Assembly: GCA_052386675.1 (NCBI GenBank)
Contig: JBQTJX010000019.1
Location: 83,599 to 147,598 of the forward strand
DNA length: 64,000 nt
Direction of reading: 5' to 3'
Source of the DNA: RBG-16-66-20 sp052386675
Lineage (GTDB): Bacteria > Pseudomonadota > Gammaproteobacteria > Burkholderiales > SG8-39
The first letter of the stretch is position 1; the number at the start of each line of letters is the position of its first letter. Made by a program: the position numbers and the translations under genes. The notes beneath the pieces were generated by a model. The model made no database searches. It was not told the origin of the DNA and was given only the letters and a program-made list of their open reading frames with translations. Shown piece by piece: positions 1 through 9,138 of this stretch.

Positions 1-899
1 CGCTGCTGGCGGGCGACGTGCAGATGATCGAGGCGGTGCCCACCGCGGACATCGCGAAGCTGAAGAAGGATGCGCGCGTCTCGCTCGCCTCCACGGTATC
101 CAACCGCATCATCTACCTGCACATGGACTCCGGGCGCGAGAGCAAGTCGCCCTTCGTCACCGACGCCGCCGGCAAGCCGATGGACGCCAACCCGCTGCGC
201 GATCCGCGCGTGCGCAAGGCGCTTTCGATGATGATCGACCGCAACGCCATCGCGTCGCGCATCATGGAGGGCGAGGCGAAGCCCGCCGGCCAGTTCCTGC
301 CGGAGACCTTCCACGGCACCAGCAGGCGCCTGGCGCCCGAGAAATACGACCCCGACGGCGCGAAGAAGCTGCTCGCGGCGGCCGGTTACCCGAATGGCTT
401 CGGCATCACGCTGCACACGCCAAACAACCGCTACATCAACGACGAGAAAATCGCGCAGGCTGTGGCGCAGTTCCTCACCCGTGGCGGCATCCCGACCAAG
501 GTGGACGCCATGCCCTCGGCGGTGTTCTTCTCGCGAGGCTCGAAGCTGGAGTTTTCCTTCCTGCTCGCAGGCTGGGGCGCCGGCACCGGCGAGAACAGCT
601 CGCCGCTGCGTTCGCTGGTAGCCTCGTTCGATCCGAAGCTGGGCAACGGCGCGGCCAACCGCGGCCGCTTCTCGGACGCCGGCGTCGACGCCATGATCCA
701 CACCGCGCTCACGACCATCGACGACACCAAGCGCGGCCTGATGCTCGCCGCCGCCGCCGACAAGGCGATCGGGGAGCTGACGGGCGTCATCCCGCTGCAT
801 TTCGAGGTCAGCACCTGGGGCGTGAAGAAAGGTCTTGCCTACAAGGCGCGGGTGGACCAGTACACCCTCGCGCACGAAGTGACCGCGGCGAAGAAGTAA
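1..899 (+). CDS. ABC transporter substrate-binding protein, family 5 (partial, 5' end missing)
   Basis: C-terminal 298 or so residues of a periplasmic oligopeptide/dipeptide-type binding protein (SBP_bac_5, DppA/OppA-like). The reading frame is open from base 3 and no start lies in the window, so the N terminus and signal peptide are outside. The stretch RDPRVRKALSMMIDR is the family-typical segment before the C-terminal lobe, and the chain ends normally (VDQYTLAHEVTAAKK). It is followed after 13 bases by two permeases and two ATPases, so it should be the soluble receptor of that transporter. The ligand is unknown; peptides are the usual substrate, but nickel, opines or glutathione occur in the family. 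Confidence 0.93.
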   Translation, partial: LLAGDVQMIEAVPTADIAKLKKDARVSLASTVSNRIIYLHMDSGRESKSPFVTDAAGKPMDANPLRDPRVRKALSMMIDRNAIASRIMEGEAKPAGQFLPETFHGTSRRLAPEKYDPDGAKKLLAAAGYPNGFGITLHTPNNRYINDEKIAQAVAQFLTRGGIPTKVDAMPSAVFFSRGSKLEFSFLLAGWGAGTGENSSPLRSLVASFDPKLGNGAANRGRFSDAGVDAMIHTALTTIDDTKRGLMLAAAADKAIGELTGVIPLHFEVSTWGVKKGLAYKARVDQYTLAHEVTAAKK

Positions 900-912
900 G
901 CCGGGGACGGAG

Positions 913-1887
913 GTGACGGTCTACGTCCTGCGGCGCCTGGCGCAGACGCTGCTGGTCCTGTTTGTCACTTCGGGGCTGGTGTTCGGCGGCCTGTACCTGG
1001 TCGGCGACCCGGTCGAGATCCTGGTCAACCCGCAGGCCGACCAGGAGGAGCGCGCCCGCACCGCCGCCGCGCTCGGCCTGGACCGGCCGGCGCTGGAGCA
1101 GTACGGGATCTTCCTCAAGGGCGCGTTTACCGGCGACCTCGGCAAGTCGTTTGTCTTCGGACGCTCGGCGCTGGAAGTCATCATCGAGCGCATGCCCGCG
1201 ACGCTCGAGCTTGCGTTCCTCGCCATGGTGATGTCGGTGGGGCTGGGGATTCCGCTGGGCCTCTATGCCGGCCTGCGCCCGCACGGTTTCGCCGCGCGCT
1301 CCATCATGGCGGGATCGATCCTGGGCTTCTCGCTGCCGACGTTCTGGGTCGGGCTGCTCCTCATCATGGTGTTCGCGGTGCAGCTTGGCTGGCTGCCTTC
1401 CACCGGCCGCGGGCCGACCACCGAGTTCCTGGGCGTGCAGGTCTCGATCCTGACCTGGGAAGGGCTCCGCTACGCGCTGCTGCCGGCGCTGAACCTGGCG
1501 CTGTTCAAGCTATCGCTCATCATCCGCCTGACGCGGGCGCAGGTGCGCGAACAGTCGCTGCTTGACTACATCCGCTTCGCGCGCGCCAAGGGACTCAGGC
1601 GCACCCGGGTGATCGGCGTGCACCTGCTCAAGAACATCCTCATTCCGCTCATCACCGTGATCGGCCTGGAGCTGGGCTCGGTGATCGCCTTCGCGGTGGT
1701 GACCGAGACCATCTTCGCGTGGCCGGGAATGGGCAAGCTGGTGATCGACTCCATCTTCCAGCTCGACCGCCCGGTGGTGGTGGCCTACCTGCTGGTGACG
1801 GTGTTCATGTTCATCGTCATCAACCTGGTGGTCGACCTGCTGTACTCCGCGCTGGATCCGCGCGTGCGCATCGCGGAGGTGAAATGA
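913..1887 (+). CDS. dppB: ABC transporter permease, DppB/OppB type
   Basis: Integral membrane subunit (324 aa) of the peptide-type ABC importer. A first membrane helix at about residues 10-30 is followed by the periplasmic domain typical of DppB and then five more helices. The cytoplasmic EAA loop that docks on the ATPase is visible (ARAKGLRRTRVIGVHLLKN, near residue 225). The start is a GTG at 913 preceded by GGACGGAG; no better ATG exists upstream. The gene follows the binding protein by 13 bases and precedes the second permease by 13, indicating one operon. Substrate specificity cannot be read from the permease. Confidence 0.94.
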   Translation: MTVYVLRRLAQTLLVLFVTSGLVFGGLYLVGDPVEILVNPQADQEERARTAAALGLDRPALEQYGIFLKGAFTGDLGKSFVFGRSALEVIIERMPATLELAFLAMVMSVGLGIPLGLYAGLRPHGFAARSIMAGSILGFSLPTFWVGLLLIMVFAVQLGWLPSTGRGPTTEFLGVQVSILTWEGLRYALLPALNLALFKLSLIIRLTRAQVREQSLLDYIRFARAKGLRRTRVIGVHLLKNILIPLITVIGLELGSVIAFAVVTETIFAWPGMGKLVIDSIFQLDRPVVVAYLLVTVFMFIVINLVVDLLYSALDPRVRIAEVK

Positions 1888-1900
1888 CGAAAGGCACGCC

Positions 1901-2806
1901 GTGAGCGCCGTCCTGCCTGCCGCGGAACCGGTCCCGCAGACGCCGTTCCGGCGCTTCCTCGAGGATTTCTTCGAGTCGAAGCTTGCCACGCTCGGTTTTG
2001 CGGTGCTGGCGGGGATCGTGCTGGTGGCATTGCTCGCGCCGCTGGTCGCGCCGCAGAACCCTTACGACCTCGGCAAGCTGGACCTGCTCGATGCGCGGCT
2101 TGAACCCGGGGCGAAGAGCATGGCCGGCATGACCTACGTACTTGGAACGGACGGGCAGGGGCGGGACATGCTCTCGGCGATCCTCTACGGCCTGCGCGTG
2201 TCGCTCTATGTCGGTGTGGTCAGCGGCATCATCGCGCTCACGCTGGGCGCACTGACCGGCGTGCTCGCGGCCTACGCCGGCGGGCGCATCGAGCAGTTCG
2301 TGATGCGGGTGGTGGACATCCAGCTGGGCTTCCCGGCGATCCTGGTGGCGCTGATCCTGCTCGCGGTGCTGGGCAAGGGCGTGGACAAGATCATCATCGC
2401 GCTGGTGTGCGTGCAATGGGCTTACTACGCCCGCACCGCGCGCTCCGCGGCGCTGGTGGAGCGCAGCAAGGAGTACATGGAGGCGGCGCGCGGCCTGGGG
2501 CTCTCCGGCGCGCGCATCGTGCTGCGCCACCTGCTGCCCAATGCACTGCCACCGCTGATCGTCGTGGGCACGGTGCAGGTGGCGCACGCCATTGCGCTGG
2601 AGGCGACGCTGTCGTTTCTCGGCCTCGGCCTGCCGACCACCGAACCCTCGCTCGGCTTGCTGATCGCCAACGGCTATGAATACCTGATGTCGGGCAAGTA
2701 CTGGATCAGCTTCTACCCCGGCGTGGCGCTGCTGGTCACCATCCTCGCCATCAACCTGGTGGGCGACCAGCTGCGCGACGTGCTCAATCCTCGCCTGGCA
2801 AAGTGA
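1901..2806 (+). CDS. dppC: ABC transporter permease, DppC/OppC type
   Basis: Second membrane subunit (301 aa) of the same importer. An N-terminal cytoplasmic extension with a first helix near residues 30-50 (OppC_N-like) precedes the BPD_transp_1 domain. The EAA motif is visible around residue 195 (YMEAARGLGLSGARIVLRHL). The GTG start at 1901 is the first in-frame start after the dppB-like stop. DppC subunits pair with DppB to form the pore. Adjacent genes on both sides belong to the same transporter. Confidence 0.94.
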   Translation: MSAVLPAAEPVPQTPFRRFLEDFFESKLATLGFAVLAGIVLVALLAPLVAPQNPYDLGKLDLLDARLEPGAKSMAGMTYVLGTDGQGRDMLSAILYGLRVSLYVGVVSGIIALTLGALTGVLAAYAGGRIEQFVMRVVDIQLGFPAILVALILLAVLGKGVDKIIIALVCVQWAYYARTARSAALVERSKEYMEAARGLGLSGARIVLRHLLPNALPPLIVVGTVQVAHAIALEATLSFLGLGLPTTEPSLGLLIANGYEYLMSGKYWISFYPGVALLVTILAINLVGDQLRDVLNPRLAK

Positions 2807-2813
2807 AGGCGGC

Positions 2814-3791
2814 ATGACCGCGGTGCTGGAAGTCCGCGACCTGGTCACGGAGTTTGCCGGGCGCGAGGGCCGCCTGCGCGCCGTGGACGGCGTCAGCTTC
2901 AACCTCGAGCGCGGCGAGATTCTCGGGCTGGTGGGGGAGTCCGGGTCCGGAAAATCGGTGACCGGCTTCTCCATCATGGGCCTGGTGGACGCGCCCGGTC
3001 GCATCGCAGGCGGCAGCGTGAAGTTCGACGGCATGGAACTGGTCGGGATGGCGGACGGCGACCTGCGCCGGCTGCGCGGCAAGCGCATCGCCATGATTTT
3101 CCAGGACCCGATGATGACGCTCAACCCGGTCCTGTCCATCGAGACGCAGATGCTGGAGACCGTGCTCGCGCACGACGCGGTGTCGCGCGACGAGGCACGC
3201 CGGCGCGCCGTCGAGGCGCTGGGCCTGGTCGGCATTGCCTCGCCGCAGGAGCGCCTGGCGCAGTATCCGCACCAGTTCTCCGGCGGCATGCGCCAGCGGG
3301 TCGCGATCGCCATCGCGCTGCTGCACCGGCCGGACCTGATCATCGCCGACGAGCCCACCACGGCGCTGGACGTGACCGTGCAGGGCCAGATCCTCTACGA
3401 GATGCAGCGCCTGGTGCGCGAGTCGGGCGCGGCGCTGGTGTGGATCACACATGACCTCGCGGTGGTGGCCGGGCTCGCCGACCGCGTCGCCGTCATGTAT
3501 GCCGGGCGCATCGTGGAGCAGGGCAGCACGGCCGAGGTGCTGGACGCGCCTCTGCATCCATATGCGCGCGGCCTGCTGGATTCGGTCCCGGCGGCCAACA
3601 CCACTGGCGGGCGGCTGCGCCAGATTCCCGGCATGACGCCGTCGCTGGCGCACCTGCCGGCGGGCTGCGCTTTCCGCGATCGCTGCGATCATGCCGACGA
3701 CGCCTGCGGCTCGATTCCGCAGATCACCCTCAAGGCATCGCGCCAGGTGCGCTGCCACCATCCCCTGTCAGCCAGGGCGGTCGCCGCATGA
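2814..3791 (+). CDS. dppD: ABC transporter ATP-binding protein, DppD/OppD type
   Basis: Cytoplasmic ATPase (325 aa) of the peptide-type importer. Visible motifs are Walker A GESGSGKS (about residue 42), the ABC signature FSGGMRQRV, Walker B LIIADEPTTALD and the H-loop ITHDL. The C terminus carries the oligopeptide-transporter extension with HPYARGLL and a cysteine-rich segment (CAFRDRCDHADDAC), which in homologues binds an iron-sulfur cluster or metal. It ends in an ATGA overlap with the next ATPase gene, implying translational coupling. Confidence 0.94.
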   Translation: MTAVLEVRDLVTEFAGREGRLRAVDGVSFNLERGEILGLVGESGSGKSVTGFSIMGLVDAPGRIAGGSVKFDGMELVGMADGDLRRLRGKRIAMIFQDPMMTLNPVLSIETQMLETVLAHDAVSRDEARRRAVEALGLVGIASPQERLAQYPHQFSGGMRQRVAIAIALLHRPDLIIADEPTTALDVTVQGQILYEMQRLVRESGAALVWITHDLAVVAGLADRVAVMYAGRIVEQGSTAEVLDAPLHPYARGLLDSVPAANTTGGRLRQIPGMTPSLAHLPAGCAFRDRCDHADDACGSIPQITLKASRQVRCHHPLSARAVAA

Positions 3792-4768
3792 GCAAGCCGA
3801 TGCTCGAGTTCCGCGACGTGACCAAGCGCTTCGAGAAGCGCCTGGACGCCATCGAGCGCTTCGCCCTGCGCCTGGGTGCCGGCGTCGCCGGCCACGTCGT
3901 GCATGCGGTGGACCGCGTTTCCTTCGAGGTGAACGAGGGCGAAGTGGTCGGCCTGGTGGGCGAGTCCGGCTGCGGCAAGTCCACGCTTGGGCGACTCGCC
4001 TGCGGCCTGCACTCGCCGACCAGCGGCGGCGTGCAGTACAAGGGCGAGCCGGTGAACGGCAAGCCTGTGCGCGCGGTCCAGATGATCTTCCAGGACCCGT
4101 TCTCCTCGCTCAACCCGCGCATGCGAGTGGAGGACATCGTGGGCGAGGCGCCGCGAGTGCACGGCCTGGTGCCCGCCGCCGACATCCCGGACTACGTCGC
4201 GCAGCTCCTGCGGCGGGTGGGACTGGATCCGTCCTATCGCCGCCGCTACCCGCACCAGTTCTCCGGCGGCCAGCGGGCGCGCATCGGCATCGCCCGGGCG
4301 CTGGCGGTGAAGCCCGATTTCCTGGTCTGCGACGAGGCGGTGGCCGCGCTGGACGTGTCCATCCAGGCGCAGGTGCTGAACCTGTTCATGGACCTGCGCG
4401 AAGGCCTGGGACTGACCTATCTCTTCATCAGCCACGACCTGGGCGTTGTCCGTCACCTCTCGGACCGGGTCGTGGTGATGTACCTCGGCCGCGTGGTCGA
4501 GAGCGCGCCCACCGCTGAACTGTTCGCGAAGCCGAACCATCCCTATTCCCAGGCCTTACTGGCGGAGGTGCCGCGGCTGGACCGCAAGAACCGGAGCTTC
4601 GCGCCCATCAAGGGCGAGATTCCCTCGCCGCTGGCGCCGCCGCCCGGCTGCCATTTTCATCCACGCTGTCCCCACGCCATGCCGCGCTGCGCTCAGGAAG
4701 CTCCGCCGCTGCGCGAAATTGCACCGGGGCGGCTCGCCGCCTGCTACCTGAACGAGAAACCCTCATGA
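3788..4768 (+). CDS. dppF: ABC transporter ATP-binding protein, DppF/OppF type
   Basis: Second ATPase (326 aa), partner of the preceding one. It has Walker A GESGCGKS, signature FSGGQRARI and the C-terminal oligopeptide extension with CHFHPRCPHAMPRC. The N terminus has the long DppF-type insert between the first strand and Walker A. Walker B reads FLVCDEAVAALD, with DEAV in place of the usual DEPT; this variant is common in the OppF branch and keeps the catalytic Glu. The start overlaps the previous stop by four bases and the stop overlaps the next gene by four bases. Confidence 0.94.
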   Translation: MSKPMLEFRDVTKRFEKRLDAIERFALRLGAGVAGHVVHAVDRVSFEVNEGEVVGLVGESGCGKSTLGRLACGLHSPTSGGVQYKGEPVNGKPVRAVQMIFQDPFSSLNPRMRVEDIVGEAPRVHGLVPAADIPDYVAQLLRRVGLDPSYRRRYPHQFSGGQRARIGIARALAVKPDFLVCDEAVAALDVSIQAQVLNLFMDLREGLGLTYLFISHDLGVVRHLSDRVVVMYLGRVVESAPTAELFAKPNHPYSQALLAEVPRLDRKNRSFAPIKGEIPSPLAPPPGCHFHPRCPHAMPRCAQEAPPLREIAPGRLAACYLNEKPS

Positions 4769-5412
4769 CCGAGTTGGCCCAGTACTATGCCAGGCGCGCC
4801 TCGGAGTACGAGCGCATCTACGCCAAGCCTGAGCGCCAGGCCGACCTCTCGGCGCTGCGCAGCCGCATTGGCAGCATGTTCGCCGGCCGCAAGGTGCTGG
4901 AGCTTGCCTGCGGCACCGGCTGGTGGACGCCGGTGATCGCGCAGTCCGCGGCGCAGGTCACCGCGCTGGATCTGAACGAAGAGGTGCTCGAGATTGCCCG
5001 CACCAAGGACCTGCCCGCGGGCAGGGTGGAGTTCGTCAAGGGCAGCGCATTCGAGCTGCCGGACTTCGGGCGGCGGCACGACGCCCTGTTTGCCGGATTC
5101 TGGTGGTCGCATGTTCGGCTGGAGGAACTCGATGCGTTCCTTGCGTCCGCCGTGTCCGCGGTCGCCCCCGGTGCGCTGCTGGCTTTCCTGGACAACCGCT
5201 ACGTCGAGGGCTCGAGCACGCCGGTCTCGCGCCGCGATGCGCAGGGCAATGCCTTCCAGACGCGCAAGCTGGCCGATGGCAGCAGCCACGAGGTGCTGAA
5301 GAACTTCCCCGAGACCGGCGAGCTTGTCGGGCGCGCCTTGCGCTGCGGCACGGACGCGCACGTGGACCTGCTGGAGCACTACTGGCTGCTCAGCTTCCGG
5401 GCTCCGAAGTGA
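4765..5412 (+). CDS. class I SAM-dependent methyltransferase
   Basis: Soluble 215-aa methyltransferase. Motif I, which binds S-adenosylmethionine, is VLELACGTGWW (about residues 35-45), followed by the acidic ribose-binding position in VTALDLNEEVL. The domain fits Methyltransf_11/25. The acceptor is unknown. It overlaps the dppF stop by four bases and the next gene starts inside its own stop codon (GTGA), so it is translationally coupled into the peptide-transporter operon. A role in modifying an imported compound is inference from position only. Confidence 0.87.
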   Translation: MTELAQYYARRASEYERIYAKPERQADLSALRSRIGSMFAGRKVLELACGTGWWTPVIAQSAAQVTALDLNEEVLEIARTKDLPAGRVEFVKGSAFELPDFGRRHDALFAGFWWSHVRLEELDAFLASAVSAVAPGALLAFLDNRYVEGSSTPVSRRDAQGNAFQTRKLADGSSHEVLKNFPETGELVGRALRCGTDAHVDLLEHYWLLSFRAPK

Positions 5413-6242
5413 GCGCCGTGTTCGACATCCGCGGCCCGAGAACGCCGGCGATCCCTCTGGTGCTGGATTCGCCGCACTCGGGCAACCGGTTCCCGGACGA
5501 TTTCGGCGCCATGGTGAGCGAGGCCGAGTTGCGCGAAGGCGAGGATTGCTTCGTGGACGAACTTTATGCCGCCGCGCCTGAGATCGGCGCGCCGCTGCTT
5601 GCCGCGCGCTGGCCGCGCACCTACCTGGATCCCAACCGCAACGTGGGGGATGTTGACCTCGATCTGATGGACGGGCCCTGGCCCTGGGAATACGTGCCCA
5701 GCGGCAAGGCGAAAGTCGGCAAGGCACTGCTGTGGCGCACGCTCGAGGACGGAAGGCCCATCTATCCGCGCCGCCTGTCGCCGTCGGAAGTGCGCGGCCG
5801 CATCGATCGCTGCCACGCCCCGTACCACGCCGCCATCCGCGAACTGCTCGACGCCTCGATGCAGAAATTCGGCAAGGTCTGGCACATCAACTGCCATTCC
5901 ATGCGCGGCACCGCCGGCAAGCAGAGCGAGGACGGGGAGGGCAACGTGCGCGCCGATTTCGTCCTCGGGGACCGCGATGGCACCACCTGCGAGCCGGCGT
6001 TCACCGAACTGGTGCGCCGGACGCTGTCCGGGATGGGCTACTCGGTCAAGGTGAACGATCCCTACAAGGGCGTCGAGCTGGTGCGCGCCTATTCGGATCC
6101 GAAGGCGGGCCGCCACAGCCTGCAGATCGAGATCAGCAAGCGCCTGTACATGGACGAGGCCGCGCTCGCGAAGAGCGCCGGCTTCGACAAGCTGCAAAAG
6201 GACCTGACCACGCTGCTGGAGGAAATTCGCAAAGCCCTATGA
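5409..6242 (+). CDS. N-formylglutamate amidohydrolase family protein
   Basis: 277-aa protein of the FGase family (PF05013). Conserved stretches include DSPHSGNRFPDDF near the N terminus, DPNRNVGDVD, INCHSMRG in the middle and LQIEISKRLYMDE near the C terminus, carrying likely zinc ligands and catalytic acids. Family members hydrolyse N-formyl-L-glutamate in histidine breakdown, but many genomic homologues sit outside hut operons and act on other N-acylated amino acids. The frame is open further upstream inside the methyltransferase; I chose the GTG at 5409, which overlaps the previous TGA and leaves the family-typical N terminus (SAVFDIRG). Confidence 0.86.
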   Translation: MSAVFDIRGPRTPAIPLVLDSPHSGNRFPDDFGAMVSEAELREGEDCFVDELYAAAPEIGAPLLAARWPRTYLDPNRNVGDVDLDLMDGPWPWEYVPSGKAKVGKALLWRTLEDGRPIYPRRLSPSEVRGRIDRCHAPYHAAIRELLDASMQKFGKVWHINCHSMRGTAGKQSEDGEGNVRADFVLGDRDGTTCEPAFTELVRRTLSGMGYSVKVNDPYKGVELVRAYSDPKAGRHSLQIEISKRLYMDEAALAKSAGFDKLQKDLTTLLEEIRKAL

Positions 6243-7204
6243 ACACGAAACAGACCACAGGCCACTATCCCGTCGATCTTTCGCCGCCCGACATCGCGTC
6301 CTATCGGCAAGGCAATACCGGCGTCGACTACGTGCAGGTGCTGGATTCCGGAAGACCCGGGCCGAATGTCATGATCCAGGCACTGACGCACGGCAACGAA
6401 ATCTGCGGCGCCATCGCGCTGGATTACCTGTTCAAGGAAGGCGTGAGGCCGGCGCGCGGCAAGCTCACGCTTGCTTTCGCCAACGTGGAGGCATTCGCGC
6501 GCTTCGACTACGACGACCCGGACCGCTCGCGCTATATCGACGAGGACTACAACCGCGTGTGGGCGGACGAGGCTCTGTTCGGCAGGCGCGATTCCATCGA
6601 ACTGCGCCGGGCGCGCCAGTTGCAGCCCTTCGTGGACGCGGCCGACTACCTGCTCGACCTTCATTCCATGCACGAGCCCTGCCGTCCGATCATGGTGTGC
6701 GGAACGAGTGAAAAGAGCGCCACGTTTTCGCGCAAGCTGGGCGTCCCCGGTGACCTGCTCATCGACACCGGCCATCCGGCGGGACTGCGCATGATGGAGC
6801 GGGGCGGTTTCGGCGACCCGGCAAGTTCCCGGACCGCGGTGCTCATCGAGTGCGGGCAGCACTGGGAGAAGTCCTCCGCCGAGGTGGCGAAGGACACGGT
6901 GCTGCGCTTCCTCAAGGTCACCGGCGCGGTGGAGCCGGCCTGGGCCGATTCCCGGATCACCCTCGCGCCGCCGAAAGAGCAGCGCCTGGTTCGCGTCACG
7001 CAAGCGGTGGTCGCAAAGTCCATGGCATTCAAATTCGCGTGGTCATTCAAGGGCCTGGAAGTGATCCCGAAGGCCGGCACGGTGGTCGCCACCGATGGCG
7101 ATACCACCTGGAAGACGCCCTACGACAATTGCGTCATGGTGATGCCGTCGGTGAAGCACCTGAAACCGGGAACGACCCTCGTGCGTTTAGGTCGATATGA
7201 CTGA
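6239..7204 (+). CDS. succinylglutamate desuccinylase/aspartoacylase (M14) family protein
   Basis: 321-aa zinc carboxypeptidase-fold hydrolase. The zinc-binding motif HGNE (about residue 46) and the second ligand in LLDLHSMHE are present, together with VLIECGQHW, where the catalytic Glu is expected. AstE/Asp-acylase relatives remove acyl groups from amino acids. The start ATG at 6239 overlaps the previous stop (ATGA). Its operon partners are an N-formylglutamate-amidohydrolase-like enzyme and a peptide-type importer, which suggests uptake followed by deacylation of N-acyl amino acids or peptides (inference). Confidence 0.84.
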   Translation: MNTKQTTGHYPVDLSPPDIASYRQGNTGVDYVQVLDSGRPGPNVMIQALTHGNEICGAIALDYLFKEGVRPARGKLTLAFANVEAFARFDYDDPDRSRYIDEDYNRVWADEALFGRRDSIELRRARQLQPFVDAADYLLDLHSMHEPCRPIMVCGTSEKSATFSRKLGVPGDLLIDTGHPAGLRMMERGGFGDPASSRTAVLIECGQHWEKSSAEVAKDTVLRFLKVTGAVEPAWADSRITLAPPKEQRLVRVTQAVVAKSMAFKFAWSFKGLEVIPKAGTVVATDGDTTWKTPYDNCVMVMPSVKHLKPGTTLVRLGRYD

Positions 7205-7793
7205 CATGAAGTGGCTCCTTTCCCTCGCGCTGGTGCTATTGGCGCTTCCGGCATCGGCCCAGATCTACAAGTGGACCGACGCCCAGGGGCGGGTGCACTT
7301 CTCGAATCAGGCCCCGCCGCAGGGCGTCAAGGCCGTAGTCGTCGATCCGAACGCGAAGGAAGTGCCGCCAGCGCCCGCTGCCGAGGGCAAGGAATGCCAC
7401 ACCATCCGCTGCCAGGGCGAGCGGCTGGAGGAGCGCGAGCGCCAGCGGGCCGCGGTGGAGCAGAAGGAAGCGGCGGCGCGCGCAGAGCGCGACGCCCGCG
7501 CGCCCAAGCCCCACAAGGGCCTGGCCTTCGCCAAGTACATCAGCATCCAGCGCGGCATGAGCGAAGGCGAACTGCTGGGCATCGCCGGCGAGCCCGACCT
7601 GCTTTCGGACCAGGGCGTTGCATTCGCCTCACCGGGAACCGTGCAGATGGCGCCGGGGGTGCGCAGGCCCGCGCGCACGGGCCTGTCGCTCAAGACCTGG
7701 ACCTACATGCCCACCACGTCCGACCCCTTCACCACCACCATCACGCTCGTGGGCGGGCGGGTGTCCGAGATCGAGCGCGTGCGCAAGTTCTAG
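7197..7793 (+). CDS. exported DUF4124 domain protein
   Basis: 198-aa protein with a signal peptide (LLSLALVLLALPASAQ) followed at once by the DUF4124 motif IYKWTDAQGRVHFS. A Lys/Arg/Glu/Ala-rich coiled region covers about residues 60-110. The C-terminal third (EGELLGIAGEPDLLSDQG) resembles SmpA/OmlA-type outer-membrane assembly domains. The start at 7197 overlaps the previous gene; the internal ATG at 7206 gives a cleaner signal peptide and is an alternative. Function unknown; probably periplasmic. Such proteins are typical of betaproteobacteria. Confidence 0.85.
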   Translation: MTDMKWLLSLALVLLALPASAQIYKWTDAQGRVHFSNQAPPQGVKAVVVDPNAKEVPPAPAAEGKECHTIRCQGERLEERERQRAAVEQKEAAARAERDARAPKPHKGLAFAKYISIQRGMSEGELLGIAGEPDLLSDQGVAFASPGTVQMAPGVRRPARTGLSLKTWTYMPTTSDPFTTTITLVGGRVSEIERVRKF

Positions 7794-7842
7794 CGCCCCG
7801 GCATCGCGCACCCCCTGCGCGATCTGCTACCCTGCGCGCCCC

Positions 7843-9138
7843 ATGATGCAAGACACGAAGGACAAGCCCAGGCGGGCGGTCGCCGCCGCGGTGCAGCTGC
7901 CCGGTGTGAGCGACACCGAGTTCGAGGCTTCGTTGAGCGAACTGCAACAGCTCGCGAAGACGCTCGGCTTCGAGGTCGTCGCGACCTTCATCCAGAAGCG
8001 CGCCCGCTTCGACCAGACCGCCTATTTCGGCACTGGCAAGCGCGAGGAGCTGAAAGCGCTTGCCGAGGACGCGGACATCATCCTTGTCGACCACGAGATC
8101 TCCCCGTCGCAGGCGCGCAACCTGGAGAAGGAAGTCGGCCGCGAGGTGATGGACCGCACCATGGTGATCCTGGAGATCTTCCACCGCCATGCGCGCTCGC
8201 GCGCGGCGCGCGCCCAGGTCGAGATCGCGCGCCTGGGCTACATGGCGCCGCGCATGCGCGAGGCCGCCAAGCTGGCCGGGCCGCAGGGACGGCAGCGCAG
8301 CGGCGTCGGCGGCCGCGGCGCCGGCGAATCGCACACGGAGCTCGACCGGCGCAAGATCCGCGACCGCATCGCCGAGCTGCAGGAGGAGATCGTCGCCATG
8401 GACGCCGAGCGCCGGACGCGGCGCGCGCGGCGCCAGGCGAGCGAGGGGCTGGCGCGGGTGGCGCTGGTGGGCTACACCAACGCCGGCAAGTCGACGCTCA
8501 TGCGCGCGCTTACCGGTAGCGAGATCCTGGTCGCGGACAAGCTGTTCGCGACGCTGGACACCACGGTGCGCGCCCTGCATCCCGAAGGCAAGCCGCGGGT
8601 GCTGGTGAGCGACACCGTCGGCTTCATCAAGAACCTGCCGCACGAGCTGGTGGCCTCGTTCAAGTCCACGCTTGACGAAGCGCTGGAAGCCTCGCTGCTG
8701 CTGCATGTGGTGGACGCGAGCGATCCGGGCAGCGAACGCCAGCACATGGTGACGGAGAAGGTGCTGGACGAAATCGGCGCGCAGGACGTGCCGCGCATCC
8801 TCGTCTTCAACAAGATCGACCGCCTGGCGCCCGCCGCGGCGGCGGAGAAGGAAGCCGCGCTGCGCACGCTGCATCCGGGCTGCATCGTCATGAGCGCTCG
8901 TCGCGAAGACGATGTCGCCGGGCTGCGCGAGGCGATCCTCGCCTTCTTCCGCAAGGACCTGGTCGAGGCAGAGCTGTTCCTGCCGTGGACCGCGCAGCGC
9001 CTGCGCGGGGAGATTTTCGACAACTGCGAGGTGCTGGAGGAGCGGTCCGGGAACGACGGCGCGACCTTCCGCGTGCGCGGCGAGGCCGAAGCGCTGAAGC
9101 GCCTGAAGCGCGCGATTGGGTTGCCTACTGCTTCCTGA
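7843..9138 (+). CDS. hflX: GTPase HflX
   Basis: 431-aa ribosome-associated GTPase that splits or rescues stalled ribosomes under stress. The N-terminal HflX domain (YFGTGKREEL, VDHEISPSQARNLE) is followed by the glycine-rich linker GVGGRGAGESHTELDRR and the G domain with G1 GYTNAGKST, G3 DTVGF and G4 NKID. The frame extends upstream into the DUF4124 gene, but the ATG ATG pair at 7843/7846 gives the family-typical length. It is not beside hfq here, unlike the usual hfq-hflX arrangement. The 3' end overlaps the convergent msrA by 14 bases. Confidence 0.95.
   Translation: MMQDTKDKPRRAVAAAVQLPGVSDTEFEASLSELQQLAKTLGFEVVATFIQKRARFDQTAYFGTGKREELKALAEDADIILVDHEISPSQARNLEKEVGREVMDRTMVILEIFHRHARSRAARAQVEIARLGYMAPRMREAAKLAGPQGRQRSGVGGRGAGESHTELDRRKIRDRIAELQEEIVAMDAERRTRRARRQASEGLARVALVGYTNAGKSTLMRALTGSEILVADKLFATLDTTVRALHPEGKPRVLVSDTVGFIKNLPHELVASFKSTLDEALEASLLLHVVDASDPGSERQHMVTEKVLDEIGAQDVPRILVFNKIDRLAPAAAAEKEAALRTLHPGCIVMSARREDDVAGLREAILAFFRKDLVEAELFLPWTAQRLRGEIFDNCEVLEERSGNDGATFRVRGEAEALKRLKRAIGLPTAS

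Noticed and set aside
1820..3361. Long antisense open frames across the transporter and other GC-rich genes
   Set aside because: They are rich in Arg, Ala, His and Pro, lack domain motifs and mirror the third-position GC bias of the real genes on the other strand.
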